A stretch of 64,000 nt of DNA, taken from contig NZ_JAUFPW010000035.1 in assembly GCF_030409415.1 (NCBI RefSeq), forward strand, positions 1 through 64,000, in the 5' to 3' direction. Source of the stretch: Pedobacter aquatilis. GTDB lineage: Bacteria; Bacteroidota; Bacteroidia; Sphingobacteriales; Sphingobacteriaceae. Both the position numbers and the translations under genes were made by a program. The notes beneath the pieces were generated by a model, which was not told the DNA's origin, did not search any database, and saw nothing but the letters and a program-made list of their open reading frames with translations. Below are positions 9,286 through 17,825 of this stretch, one piece after another (the first letter of the stretch is position 1; the number at the start of each line of letters is the position of its first letter).

Positions 9286-9316
9286 TTAGTCATTAGTCAT
9301 TAGTCATTAGTCATTA
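9286..9316. repeat. tandem TTAGTCA heptamers (four copies plus)
   Basis: Four perfect copies of ttagtca plus a partial fifth begin just after the gldC stop. No palindrome or T-run makes it a terminator. Confidence 0.95.
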
Positions 9317-9353
9317 CAAAATACCAAACAATTTAGATGATTTTTTCTTTACT

Positions 9354-9406
9354 CTAAACAACTAAACAACTAAACAACTAAACAACTAAACAACTAAACA
9401 ACTAAA
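9354..9406. repeat. tandem CTAAACAA octamers (six copies plus)
   Basis: Six perfect copies of ctaaacaa (9354-9401) plus ctaaa lie 16 nt before the ATG of the DUF4293 gene. Like other start-proximal repeats here, the coding strand is free of G. Confidence 0.95.
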
Positions 9407-9422
9407 AATCCAAAAAACTAAT

Positions 9423-9836
9423 ATGTTAATTCTAAATAAACTTAGAGCTTATATAGGTATACTTTTATGTATTATCGCAAGTTTTTCACCTATACTGAAA
9501 GTACCCATTAAGGGAAATTGGAATCTATATCAGGCAGATGCTAAGTTGTTCATTATTACTTATGCAATACTTGCAATAGCAGTACTTTTTCTTTTTATTA
9601 GAAAAGCTGTGGCATTTAGATTTATAAGTTTTGTGATGGCAATTTGGTACGTATTGGCGGTTATTGCTGTTTATTTTACCGTAAATAATTATACAGAATT
9701 TGGCTTCGCAAATAAATTAATTGGCAAAGTAGTTCATTTCCAATGGGGATGGATTGTGTTTTTGGTTGGCATTTTATTTATGCTCTTCAGCACTAAACGT
9801 GGAGAGAAAATTACTACGCAAAGTACTAGCCTTTAA
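9423..9836 (+). CDS. DUF4293-like membrane protein
   Basis: The 137-residue protein has four predicted transmembrane helices and resembles DUF4293, a Bacteroidetes-restricted family of unknown function. Typical features are a short N-terminal cytoplasmic segment, a first loop with a WNLYQADA motif, and a basic C-terminal tail. Its leader consists of tandem octamers. Its last codons overlap by 11 nt with the 3' end of the convergent lipocalin gene. Confidence 0.7.
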   Translation: MLILNKLRAYIGILLCIIASFSPILKVPIKGNWNLYQADAKLFIITYAILAIAVLFLFIRKAVAFRFISFVMAIWYVLAVIAVYFTVNNYTEFGFANKLIGKVVHFQWGWIVFLVGILFMLFSTKRGEKITTQSTSL

Positions 9837-10329
9837 ACTGCGAAGTAAGCTTAGCAACTTCATATCCTTTTGCTTTACAACGGGCAACTATTTCATCATG
9901 GGTTTTCTTCGGCATGGTTTGCGTGCGACTCATGATGAATAGAAATTTATGGTCGGGGTGACCAACAACAACGTAAGAATAGTCTTCGGCCAGTTCAATA
10001 ATCCAGTAATCTACTTTAATTGGCCAAACAAATTGCGCTTGTAATTCACCATTATTTCCATCTTCTGATGGAAACATTTTCGAGTTTCTGGAATAAACCT
10101 TTTCATCATTAGGTTTTTTATAGGTGGTTAATACATTGTAGAAACCATCTTTATTTAAAGTGTATTTTGTTGTGGTTTCCCTGCTCCCTTTATCAAAAAT
10201 TGTAGGTATAGAATATAGAGAATACCAAGTGCCAGCGTATTTTTTTAAATCGAGTTTAGTGACCGGTGTGTTTTTATCAACCGAAAAAAAACTAAAAATA
10301 ATTAATATTGCAGTGCAAATCGCTTTCAT
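9826..10329 (-). CDS. lipocalin family protein (Blc-like)
   Basis: The 167-residue protein is a bacterial lipocalin that would bind lipids or other hydrophobic ligands in the envelope. A signal peptide (about residues 1-16) is followed by the lipocalin GxW signature, GTWYSLYSIP, with Trp at about 35. A late strand motif DYSYVVVGHPDHKFLFIMSR and the C-terminal helix match Blc. No lipobox Cys follows the signal peptide, so it is probably soluble in the periplasm. It is convergent with, and overlaps, the DUF4293 gene. Confidence 0.88.
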   Translation of the reverse strand: MKAICTAILIIFSFFSVDKNTPVTKLDLKKYAGTWYSLYSIPTIFDKGSRETTTKYTLNKDGFYNVLTTYKKPNDEKVYSRNSKMFPSEDGNNGELQAQFVWPIKVDYWIIELAEDYSYVVVGHPDHKFLFIMSRTQTMPKKTHDEIVARCKAKGYEVAKLTSQFKG

Positions 10330-10385
10330 AACATCGTGGGTTTGATGTTATTTACGAATTTCAGCAAAACATGGTTTCAATAAAT

Positions 10386-10775
10386 TTAATCAGTCACGAA
10401 ATAATCATTTGCCCCATCCTCTAAAGGTATATAAATTCTTTCCCATTCCTCACCATCTTCAATTTCCCATGTATGGCCAATTCCCTTAGTATCATCAGCA
10501 ATTAAAATGATGCCTGGCTCAATGATAAAAGTTGCTCCATTTGTTACAGAAAATTTGAGTTTACCTTTTAATGTAATTACATATTGTTTACGCGGAGCAG
10601 GATGTATACTGTGTTGAAGAAAAGTATCTGTTTTAGCGAAAAAGTATCCTGCGCTTATATTTTGCTTAACGGGAATTTTTCCAACTTCAAAAGTACATTC
10701 ATCATTTTCTATATTGATTAAACGTATTGCTTTCAAATGATTTTTGGTTTCGGCTTTGTCTGGTGTCATATTCAA
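10386..10775 (-). CDS. cupin-domain protein
   Basis: The 129-residue protein has the cupin barrel pattern: a first motif near HSIHPAPRKQYVITLKG and a second around IIEPGIILIADDTKGIGHTWE. Such proteins can be enzymes or sensors, and nothing here fixes the substrate. The metal-ligand pattern is incomplete. It lies 9 nt downstream of the alkyltransferase gene on the same strand, so the two are likely cotranscribed. Confidence 0.7.
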   Translation of the reverse strand: MNMTPDKAETKNHLKAIRLINIENDECTFEVGKIPVKQNISAGYFFAKTDTFLQHSIHPAPRKQYVITLKGKLKFSVTNGATFIIEPGIILIADDTKGIGHTWEIEDGEEWERIYIPLEDGANDYFVTD

Positions 10776-10784
10776 AAGATATAA

Positions 10785-11264
10785 TTAAAATTTAAGTTCT
10801 GTTTGACCTTGCTGAGCTATTTCCCGCTCATGCTGCAATAACCATTGTTTCCGCCATAAGCCACCAGCATAACCAACCAGTTTACCATTACTACCAATAA
10901 CCCTATGGCAGGGCACTACAATGGCTATGTTGTTTTTGCCGTTCGCGGCAGCTATCGCCCGAATGGCTAAAGGTTGATGTGCCGAAAATTTAGCGTAAGA
11001 TGTGGTTATTCCGTAAGGAATAGCCATTAAATTCTGCCAAACTTCTTGCTGGAAATCCGTTCCTTTTTGTTTAATAGGGAAATCAAAAACCTTCAATTCA
11101 CCTTTAAAATAGTCCTCCAATTGAGATGCTACACGTTTGGTTAATTCACTTTCTGTCAGTTCATCACTTACTTTATTAGAAAAAGTAACTTCTACAATGA
11201 AATCTTCATCAGCTAGAATGGTAATTTTTCCGATAGGGGATTCTATTGTAGATGCGTAATTCAT
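10785..11264 (-). CDS. methylated-DNA--protein-cysteine S-methyltransferase (Ogt type)
   Basis: This 159-residue protein removes alkyl groups from O6-alkylguanine in DNA by transferring them to its own cysteine. The active-site motif PCHRVIG has the acceptor Cys at residue 119, with the preceding AAANGKNNIAIVV segment conserved. The DNA-binding helix region FQQEVWQNLMAIPYG is present. There is no Ada regulatory domain, so it is a constitutive Ogt-like repair protein. It precedes the cupin gene in a short operon. Confidence 0.93.
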   Translation of the reverse strand: MNYASTIESPIGKITILADEDFIVEVTFSNKVSDELTESELTKRVASQLEDYFKGELKVFDFPIKQKGTDFQQEVWQNLMAIPYGITTSYAKFSAHQPLAIRAIAAANGKNNIAIVVPCHRVIGSNGKLVGYAGGLWRKQWLLQHEREIAQQGQTELKF

Positions 11265-11452
11265 ATTTTTTTTGCCATGGAATCACAGAATTCACAGAAA
11301 AGGCAGCAAATTTTTAGTAATTATAAGAAGCTGGGTAACACTATTTCAATTGAAAATTTTTTCCTTGTATTCTGTGTTTCCGTGGCATCAATAATTTAAA
11401 ACAAAATTACAACAAACCTACAATTTACACTCGCATTATTTATCAATAAAAG

Positions 11453-11460
11453 TATCTTTG
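11453..11460 (+). promoter_or_regulatory. candidate -7 box TATCTTTG of ccmB
   Basis: TATCTTTG ends 5 nt before the ccmB ATG at 11466, so the transcript would be leaderless or nearly so. No strong -33 element was found at the usual distance. Confidence 0.5.
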
Positions 11461-11465
11461 CGGTT

Positions 11466-12131
11466 ATGCAACTGGCCAAAGAGGTTAAATATTTAATCCA
11501 CAAGGAAGTACTGTTAGAGTGGCGTTCCAAATATACCATTAACGGTGTATTGCTGTATGTGGTTTCTACAATATTTACATGTTATTTATCTTTCGTAAGC
11601 CTTGGTGATAAGTTAACCTGGAATGCTTTATTCTGGATAATTATGCTTTTTGCATCTATCAATGGTGTTTCTAAAAGTTTTCTTCAAGAAACAAAGGGCC
11701 AACAATTATACAGTTACGTTTTGGCTAGTCCGGCTGCGGTTTTAATATCAAAAACCATTTATAATACACTTTTGATGTTGGTTTTAACCACCATTGCTTT
11801 AGGTTTTTACACATTGGTTTTCGATTCATTTACACCTCCGGATTTGTTGCTTTATTATGTGGCGGTTGTAATGGGCAGCACCAGTTTTTCAACGGTTTTT
11901 ACAATGGTTTCGGCCATTGCAAGTAAAGCCGGTAACGGCGGAATGCTGATGGCAATTTTGAGCTTTCCAATTATTATACCTGTACTTATACTTTTAATAA
12001 AATTGGCTAAAAACGCTGTTGATGGCTTGCCATGGGAAAATAGTTACGATGAAATTGGTATGTTGTTTTTGGTAAATGTATTAACTGTAGCAACCTCATT
12101 ATTACTATTTCCTTACCTTTGGAGGGATTAA
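11466..12131 (+). CDS. ccmB: heme exporter subunit CcmB
   Basis: The 221-residue protein has six predicted transmembrane helices and is the permease of the CcmAB complex. This complex drives release of holo-CcmE in system I cytochrome c maturation. The N-terminal cytoplasmic KEVLLEWRSKYTIN segment is typical of CcmB. The ATPase gene ccmA is not adjacent and must lie elsewhere. ccmC follows after a 200-nt gap filled with repeated attcaatc/attcactc words, then a ccmD-like gene. Confidence 0.88.
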   Translation: MQLAKEVKYLIHKEVLLEWRSKYTINGVLLYVVSTIFTCYLSFVSLGDKLTWNALFWIIMLFASINGVSKSFLQETKGQQLYSYVLASPAAVLISKTIYNTLLMLVLTTIALGFYTLVFDSFTPPDLLLYYVAVVMGSTSFSTVFTMVSAIASKAGNGGMLMAILSFPIIIPVLILLIKLAKNAVDGLPWENSYDEIGMLFLVNVLTVATSLLLFPYLWRD

Positions 12132-12332
12132 TTATAGAATTAGTGAAGGATTGAATTAGAGAATTAGTGAATGGTCGATTGATTGTATGATAGAATTAGT
12201 AAATGATTGACTGATAGAATAGGGCAGAAATACTCACTCATTCTATAATTCACTCATTCGAAATTAAAATAATAGAATAGAACAGAAGCATTCAATCATT
12301 CAAAACTCACTCATTCAAAATTAAATTAACAT
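12132..12332. repeat. ATTCAATC/ATTCACTC word cluster upstream of ccmC
   Basis: The gap is built from near-repeats of attagtgaa..., gattgaatt, and their complements attcactcattc and attcaatcattcaaaa. The arms can fold back on each other. Related words stand directly before dnaJ (28937-29020) and the GH3 gene (57708-57750). No gene is visible. Confidence 0.75.
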
Positions 12333-12995
12333 ATGAATAAAACTTGGTGGAAAATTTTAGGTTCGGTTTTGGTAATTTATACTGCAATTGCAGGTTTGTT
12401 ATTGGGCGTTCCGCGTTTGCCTATTTTAAATGAGTCGATTAGGAATCTTTATTTCCACGTTCCCATGTGGTTTGCAATGATTGTATTGTTCTCTATTTCT
12501 GTTTTTTACAGTATAAAATCATTAAACTCTAAAAGCGAAATCGATGATTTAAAAGCTGTTGAAAGTGTAAATGCAGGTATTATTTTTGGTCTTTTAGGCT
12601 TGGTAACTGGAGCCATCTGGGCGAAATATACTTGGGGGCAATTCTGGAGTTTCGACCCTAAACAAAACTTCGCCGCAATATCGGTTTTACTTTACTTTGC
12701 CTATTTAATTCTTCGCAATGCGATAGATGAAGAGCAAAAGAGAGCTAAAATTTCAGCCATTTATAACATATTCGCCTTCCCGATGATGGTGGTTTTACTT
12801 TTCGTTTTACCACGTTTAAAAGACTCTTTGCACCCCGGCAACGGTGGTAATCCGGGTTTTAACAGTTACGATTTAGATAGCCGCATGAGAATGGTTTTTT
12901 ATCCGGCTTGCTTAGGCTGGATTTTAATCGGTTATTGGGTCTACACCATCCTTTTCAGAATCCGTTCTATAGAAAATAAACAACAAGCGAATTAA
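12333..12995 (+). CDS. ccmC: cytochrome c biogenesis protein CcmC
   Basis: The 220-residue membrane protein belongs to the CcmC/CcsA heme-handling family and would load heme onto CcmE. Six transmembrane helices are apparent. The tryptophan-rich signature is present in the form KYTWGQFWSFDPKQN, where the usual WWxWD is WxFD. The histidines flanking it (YFHVP near residue 40 and DSLHPG near 170) are retained as axial ligands. The 17-bp direct repeats that follow begin at its stop. Confidence 0.88.
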   Translation: MNKTWWKILGSVLVIYTAIAGLLLGVPRLPILNESIRNLYFHVPMWFAMIVLFSISVFYSIKSLNSKSEIDDLKAVESVNAGIIFGLLGLVTGAIWAKYTWGQFWSFDPKQNFAAISVLLYFAYLILRNAIDEEQKRAKISAIYNIFAFPMMVVLLFVLPRLKDSLHPGNGGNPGFNSYDLDSRMRMVFYPACLGWILIGYWVYTILFRIRSIENKQQAN

Positions 12996-13038
12996 GAACA
13001 AAGATTAAGGGGCAAGGATTAAAGAACAAAGATTAAGG
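12994..13038. repeat. 17-bp direct repeat between ccmC and ccmD-like gene
   Basis: aagaacaaagattaagg occurs at 12994-13010 and again at 13022-13038. Similar words occur at the hisD/hisC junction (about 43083-43107), downstream of hisB (about 40785-40803) and after the dihydroorotase-like gene. Confidence 0.9.
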
Positions 13039-13122
13039 AGTAAGGAATAATGATTTTCCTTCGAATTTTCAACATTTAAACTTTACAACGCTCCAACATT
13101 ACAACATAAAACTAAAATCAAG

Positions 13123-13341
13123 ATGAAAAAGATACTTTTCTCAATAATATTAATGCTTTTAACTGTACAATTATTCGCACAGGATAATGATGTAGAAATG
13201 GCCGATACCTTACGCAGCAACGGCAAAATTTATGTTGTTGTAGCTTGTATTGTGATAATTTTAGTCGGTTTATTGGCTTATCTATTTTCTATCGATAAAA
13301 GATTAAAAAAAATCGAAAAAGAAAACACGACTAAAAACTAA
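13123..13341 (+). CDS. CcmD-like small membrane protein
   Basis: The 72-residue protein has an N-terminal signal-like helix (MKKILFSIILMLLTVQLFAQ), a short extracytoplasmic stretch, a second transmembrane helix (about residues 38-58), and a charged tail, KRLKKIEKEN. This single-helix plus coiled tail plan and the position after ccmC are those of the CcmD family. CcmD helps CcmC interact with CcmE. Assignment rests on context more than on sequence. Confidence 0.65.
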   Translation: MKKILFSIILMLLTVQLFAQDNDVEMADTLRSNGKIYVVVACIVIILVGLLAYLFSIDKRLKKIEKENTTKN

Positions 13342-13412
13342 GTTTAACGAGTTTAAAGCTGTTATTTGAACCAAAAACGATTGGTGTTGGCTATACACTA
13401 AGTATTTTTTCA

Positions 13413-13445
13413 TTTGGATATATGCTCTTTTTTTAGGCAATTTTG
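13413..13445 (+). promoter_or_regulatory. candidate promoter of the glutamate dehydrogenase gene
   Basis: TTTG (13413-13416) is followed after 21 nt by CAATTTTG (13438-13445), one mismatch from TAnnTTTG. The ATG lies 29 nt further on. Confidence 0.35.
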
Positions 13446-13474
13446 CAGCATACTTAATTCATAAAAAATAAATA

Positions 13475-14896
13475 ATGGCTAATCTAGCAGACGAGAACAA
13501 GTTCTTTGCAGATGTTTGTAAGAACTTTGACAGTGCGGCTCAATTCACCAATCACCCAGAAGGTTTATTGAACCAGATTAAAGCGTGTAATAGTGTGTAT
13601 CGTTTCCAATTCCCAATTCGCAGAGGAAACGGTTTTGAGGTTATCGATGCATGGCGTGTAGAACACTCGCATCACATGAGCCCAACCAAAGGTGGTATTC
13701 GTTACAGCGAAATGGTTAACGAAGATGAAGTTATGGCGCTTGCAGCCTTAATGACCTACAAATGTGCCATCGTAAACGTTCCATTCGGCGGTGCTAAAGG
13801 TGGTATCAAAATCAACACCAAACAATATAGTGTAGCAGAGTTAGAAACGATTACCCGTCGTTACACTACCGAGTTAATTAAAAAGAATTTTATAGGTCCT
13901 GGTATTGATGTTCCTGCTCCGGATTACGGTTCGGGCGAACGTGAAATGAGCTGGATTGCCGATACATACATGACGATGAATCCTGGTCAGCTAGATGCAT
14001 TAGGTTGCGTAACTGGTAAACCAATTGCTTTACACGGTATCCGTGGACGTAAAGAAGCAACTGGTCGTGGTGTGGCTTATGCCGTTCGCGAGTGTGTTGA
14101 AGTAGCAGAAGATATGGCTAAAATTGGTTTAAAAGCTGGTTTGGGCGATAAACGTGTAATCGTTCAAGGTTTAGGTAATGTAGGTTATCACTCCGCTAAA
14201 TTTTTAGCAGAATTTGGTGCTACCATCGTAGGTTTATGCGAGTTTGAAGGTGCTATCTATAATCCAAATGGCTTAAATGTTGATGAGGTTTTTGCTCATC
14301 GTAAAAACACTGGTTCAATTTTAGGTTTCCCAGGTGCTACAGATTTTAAAAATTCTATGGAAGGTTTAGAACAAGATTGCGATATCATTGTTCCTGCGGC
14401 TTTAGAGAATCAGTTTACTGAACTTAATATTCGTAATATTAAAGCTAAAATCATTGCTGAAGGTGCAAACGGACCAACTACTCCAGAAGCTGAAGCCATC
14501 TTCACTGAAATGGGCGGTATCATCATTCCAGATATGTATTGTAACGCTGGTGGTGTTACAGTTTCTTATTTCGAGTGGTTAAAAAACCTTTCTCACGTAG
14601 CATTCGGGCGTATGGAAAACCGTTATGCGGCTAATTCAAACGCGAATTTAATTGCAACTTTAGAAAACTTAACGGGTAAGACTATTCTTCCAGAACACCG
14701 TTTAATGATTGTTAAGGGTGCATCAGAGATGGAATTGGTAAACTCAGGTTTAGAAGATACCATGATCCATTCATACCACGAAATTCGTGAAACTTTGAAA
14801 AACAAGCCGGGTACAGGTACATTAAGAACAGCAGCTTTTGTCAACTCAATCGATAAAATTGCCGTTTCTTACATGAATTTAGGTGTTTGGCCATAA
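13475..14896 (+). CDS. Glu/Leu/Phe/Val dehydrogenase (glutamate dehydrogenase)
   Basis: The 473-residue enzyme would catalyse NAD(P)-dependent interconversion of glutamate and 2-oxoglutarate plus ammonia. The N-terminal domain has KGGIRYS, the substrate-lysine motif VPFGGAKGGI, and the PAPDYGSGEREMSWI loop. The C-terminal Rossmann domain has GLGNVGYHSA. The length exceeds that of the 410-430-residue catabolic enzymes and matches the larger Bacteroidetes forms. It sits between two halves of the ccm genes without obvious functional tie and ends at its own terminator. Confidence 0.9.
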   Translation: MANLADENKFFADVCKNFDSAAQFTNHPEGLLNQIKACNSVYRFQFPIRRGNGFEVIDAWRVEHSHHMSPTKGGIRYSEMVNEDEVMALAALMTYKCAIVNVPFGGAKGGIKINTKQYSVAELETITRRYTTELIKKNFIGPGIDVPAPDYGSGEREMSWIADTYMTMNPGQLDALGCVTGKPIALHGIRGRKEATGRGVAYAVRECVEVAEDMAKIGLKAGLGDKRVIVQGLGNVGYHSAKFLAEFGATIVGLCEFEGAIYNPNGLNVDEVFAHRKNTGSILGFPGATDFKNSMEGLEQDCDIIVPAALENQFTELNIRNIKAKIIAEGANGPTTPEAEAIFTEMGGIIIPDMYCNAGGVTVSYFEWLKNLSHVAFGRMENRYAANSNANLIATLENLTGKTILPEHRLMIVKGASEMELVNSGLEDTMIHSYHEIRETLKNKPGTGTLRTAAFVNSIDKIAVSYMNLGVWP

Positions 14897-14922
14897 TAAG
14901 CTGAAAGGCGAAAGCTTAAAAT

Positions 14923-14961
14923 AAAAAATCCTTGCAGATGTACAATTTGCAAGGATTTTTT
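14923..14961 (+). terminator. rho-independent terminator after glutamate dehydrogenase
   Basis: Perfect 14-bp arms aaaaaatccttgca (14923-14936) and tgcaaggatttttt (14948-14961) are separated by 11 nt. The 3' T-run supports the plus strand. Confidence 0.92.
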
Positions 14962-15435
14962 AGTTTATCGAGACAATTAATGCTCTCATTAAAATATTTT
15001 TGTAGGCATATTTTTATTTTGGAAATGATTGCTTCGGTTTTTCATAGGTTAGGGTTGGCCCCGCTCTCGCTACAATCTTTTAAAAACTTCTGTCCTGCTC
15101 AGTACATTTGAGGTTGCTGCAATTTTAAAAGTATTTTCGCTAAATCGGGTTTAAGAACAGCAGTCACTTTAGTAAATGGGAAATACCCCACGTTCAGCTA
15201 AGCCTAAGTAGAGAATCTTCGTTCTACTCTAATCCGGCCTAATAAATTTTTGGTGATGCATTGTCAAAGCCGCACCACTGACTTCCATACAAAAATTTTC
15301 AGCCGGCAATTTTGTTTCTTTTGTTGTCAAAAGAAAAAAGCCCGTCTGGCCAAGACAGGTAAATAACATGGTTGACACAAGGTTATCTTGAGTAAATTAT
15401 AAAATCTGTAAAACAAACACTTGAGACAAAACCAT
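14962..15435. other. intergenic region without a gene
   Basis: This gap between convergent genes holds no convincing open frame. Part of it (15124-15151, ttaaaagtattttcgctaaa...) loosely resembles the sequences at 4984-5015 and 35801-35834. Near the right end there is a small inverted pair, gcccgtctggccaagacagg. It looks like decayed dispersed repeat sequence. Confidence 0.5.
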
Positions 15436-17046
15436 TTACTCTGAAGAAGTGATGCCTAATTCTTCCAAATCCAACCTCCATTCTTCTTTTCTAATAACTT
15501 CATCATCATAATTTTTATCACTTTTTAAACGATGCAATTCATCACGTTGTACAGCAATCAAAGCAATCATTATTTCATGGTACGCTTTTAAATCGGTGGT
15601 ATCAATCTCACCTTTTTTGAAAGCATTTAAAGTATCTCTTTTCTCAATTAAAGAATGTTGAAGCTCTGCTTTTAAATTTACCATTAACTCGTTATGGGTA
15701 CATTGGTGTTGGTAATCTGCATTGAGTTTATCCAAAGAAAGGTCGATTAACTTTAACTTAATCTGGTTGGTTTGCTCTTGCTCAGAAAGTTTATGTTTCG
15801 ATTCCGGAATTTTCAAAAACTTTATAAATAACGGTAAGGTTAAACCTTGAATAACTAACGTTACAAAAATCACAACAAAAGTGATAAATAAGATCAAGTT
15901 TCTAAGTGGAAAAGGTATCTGGTCGCTAATCATTACCGGAATTGAAAGTGCTGCAGCCAACGAAACAACACCTCTCATTCCTGCATATACAATAACCGCT
16001 AAAGAGTGCCATGTCACATCTTTATACCTTTCTCTTGATGTTTTATTTACCAATCTGGTAATCTCTGATGTAGAAAATAGCCAAAGGAAACGAACAACTA
16101 ATGCTAAAATACTGATACCAACACCATAAGCAATTCCATTATAAATCGGGTAATCAGGACCAAGTCCGTTAACAATTTCTGGTAATGCTAAACCAATTAA
16201 AATAAAAACTACGCCATTCAACATAAAAATAAGCGCAGACCAAACGGATACTGTTTTTATCCTTGAGTTTGAAGTTAATATTACATGCGATTGGCTGGAA
16301 AGTAACAATCCGCCAGAAACAACAGCCATAACGCCCGAAGCTTCGAAGTGCTCTGCCACGATGTACATAAAATAGGGAGTGAGCAAGGTAAGTACAGTAT
16401 CAATATTTTCTGTTGTTGGTAACCAACGGTGGATGGTGTAAAATATTCCACCAATAGCTAAACCAATTACAATTCCTAAACCTGCTACCGAAACAAAACT
16501 GACAGCCGCATCTTGAAAAATAAAACTTCCGGTAGCAACGGTTGCCAATGCAAACTTAAATACAATTAAACTTGATGCATCATTTACTAAACTTTCGCCC
16601 TCTAATAATGCGCTTACAGTTTTCGGGATTTTCATTCCTTTTAAAACTGCTGCTGCGGCAACGGCATCTGGCGGCGACACAATTCCGCCCAATAAAAACC
16701 CAAGCGCCAACGTAAAACCAGGAATAAATGCTACCGATGCATAAGCGATTGCAATAGAGGTGATTATCACTAACCCAACTGCAGTTAAAAAGATGGCGCC
16801 TTTGTATTCATAAAAATCTTTCCACGAGGTAAACCAAGCCGCTTCGTAAAGTAGGGGAGGCAAAAACAATAAAAAAACAATGTTTGGGTCTATTTTTATT
16901 GCTGGCATTCCGGGGATGAAACCAATTAATAAACCAGCCAAAACAAGAAATATAGGGTAAGATATTTTTAGTTTTTGACCAACCATAACCAGAATGGTTA
17001 CGCCAAGTAATAAAACCAAAATCAGGATAAGATTATCGTGTAGCAT
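15436..17046 (-). CDS. Na+/H+ antiporter, CPA1 family
   Basis: The 536-residue membrane protein would exchange Na+ for H+. Around 11-12 transmembrane helices occupy residues 1-410. The ion-binding region LLGGIVSPPDAVAAAAVL and the ESLVNDASSLI motif are characteristic of CPA1/NhaP exchangers. A soluble C-terminal tail of about 120 residues is charged and largely helical, probably regulatory. It is transcribed alone, convergent with glutamate dehydrogenase and divergent from ccmE. Confidence 0.9.
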   Translation of the reverse strand: MLHDNLILILVLLLGVTILVMVGQKLKISYPIFLVLAGLLIGFIPGMPAIKIDPNIVFLLFLPPLLYEAAWFTSWKDFYEYKGAIFLTAVGLVIITSIAIAYASVAFIPGFTLALGFLLGGIVSPPDAVAAAAVLKGMKIPKTVSALLEGESLVNDASSLIVFKFALATVATGSFIFQDAAVSFVSVAGLGIVIGLAIGGIFYTIHRWLPTTENIDTVLTLLTPYFMYIVAEHFEASGVMAVVSGGLLLSSQSHVILTSNSRIKTVSVWSALIFMLNGVVFILIGLALPEIVNGLGPDYPIYNGIAYGVGISILALVVRFLWLFSTSEITRLVNKTSRERYKDVTWHSLAVIVYAGMRGVVSLAAALSIPVMISDQIPFPLRNLILFITFVVIFVTLVIQGLTLPLFIKFLKIPESKHKLSEQEQTNQIKLKLIDLSLDKLNADYQHQCTHNELMVNLKAELQHSLIEKRDTLNAFKKGEIDTTDLKAYHEIMIALIAVQRDELHRLKSDKNYDDEVIRKEEWRLDLEELGITSSE

Positions 17047-17386
17047 ATTATTAAGATTGTTAAAATATTATTATTTGATTTCGGATTATTAAAAATCTGC
17101 AGAATATCAAGTTTGTAATACAGGTATAAATTGTTCTTTGTCGGTTTTTAATTAATCAACTGGGTTGATTTTAAGTAGCAAACTTAATTAAAAAATGGGC
17201 AGAATTTTATGGAGTGAAGCTACAATTTAAGGATTTCCATAGAACAGTTATAAATCATTATAGGAATTGATTTCAATCTTTCAAATCATCACCTGATTGT
17301 CAATATAAAGACAAGAAATATGTAAAAGAATGTTGGCTAAGCCTATTTTTCTATCTTTGTTACCAACTTTTACAATAATATATAAA
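17047..17386. other. divergent intergenic region, antiporter/ccmE
   Basis: This AT-rich gap carries the ccmE promoter near its right end and presumably the antiporter promoter. The tgattgtcaatataaagacaag region shows no hairpin. No small gene is supported. Confidence 0.5.
17333..17359 (+). promoter_or_regulatory. candidate ccmE promoter (TTG-N16-TATCTTTG)
   Basis: TATCTTTG at 17352-17359 matches TAnnTTTG and is preceded by TTG at 17333-17335. It lies inside any longer reading frame that starts upstream, so it supports the ATG at 17387 as the ccmE start. Confidence 0.55.
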
Positions 17387-17821
17387 ATGAAAAAAAGTGC
17401 TATTATTGGTTTGATCACCATTGCCATTTCAGTGGGAATCTTATTTAGCCTGAACGCAAATACCGATACATATTCAAATTTTAAAGAAGCATCTACTTCT
17501 GGTAAAGAGGAACATGTAATGGGCTATTGGGAAAAAGCTAATGGCACTTATTATGATGCTGTAAAAGATCCTAATCATTTTGGTTTCCACATGAAGGATG
17601 AAAAAGGTGAAATTCGTGAAGTAATATATAACGGAACTAAGCCACAGGATTTTGAAAAATCTGAAAAATTGGTACTCATCGGTCAGATGAAAAGCGATAA
17701 GTTTTATGCGTCGAAAATTTTAATGAAGTGCCCATCTAAATACAATGATAATTTGGTTGAGATTAATAAAGATGGTAAGGTTGATACTGTAGGGAAATAC
17801 GGCGAGAAAAAATATAATTAA
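17387..17821 (+). CDS. ccmE: cytochrome c maturation heme chaperone CcmE, CxxxY type
   Basis: The 144-residue protein has one N-terminal transmembrane helix and a periplasmic OB-fold domain that carries heme to apocytochrome c. Classical CcmE binds heme covalently through His in an HxxxY motif. Here the equivalent motif is C115-PSK-Y119 (KCPSKY), the Cys variant known from some anaerobes. The VMGYWE and GQMKSDKFYASKILMKC segments fit the family. ccmF begins 5 nt after its stop. Confidence 0.87.
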   Translation: MKKSAIIGLITIAISVGILFSLNANTDTYSNFKEASTSGKEEHVMGYWEKANGTYYDAVKDPNHFGFHMKDEKGEIREVIYNGTKPQDFEKSEKLVLIGQMKSDKFYASKILMKCPSKYNDNLVEINKDGKVDTVGKYGEKKYN

Positions 17822-17825
17822 TTTA

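Noticed and set aside
9286..9406. CRISPR-like array
   Set aside because: Tandem units of 7-8 nt have no spacers between them and no cas genes are near.
14962..15435. Possible short gene in the gap after glutamate dehydrogenase
   Set aside because: Only short, unsupported frames exist; sequence looks like repeat remnants.
17330..17386. N-terminal extension of CcmE
   Set aside because: A promoter box lies inside this stretch, and MKKSAIIG at 17387 begins the proper membrane helix.
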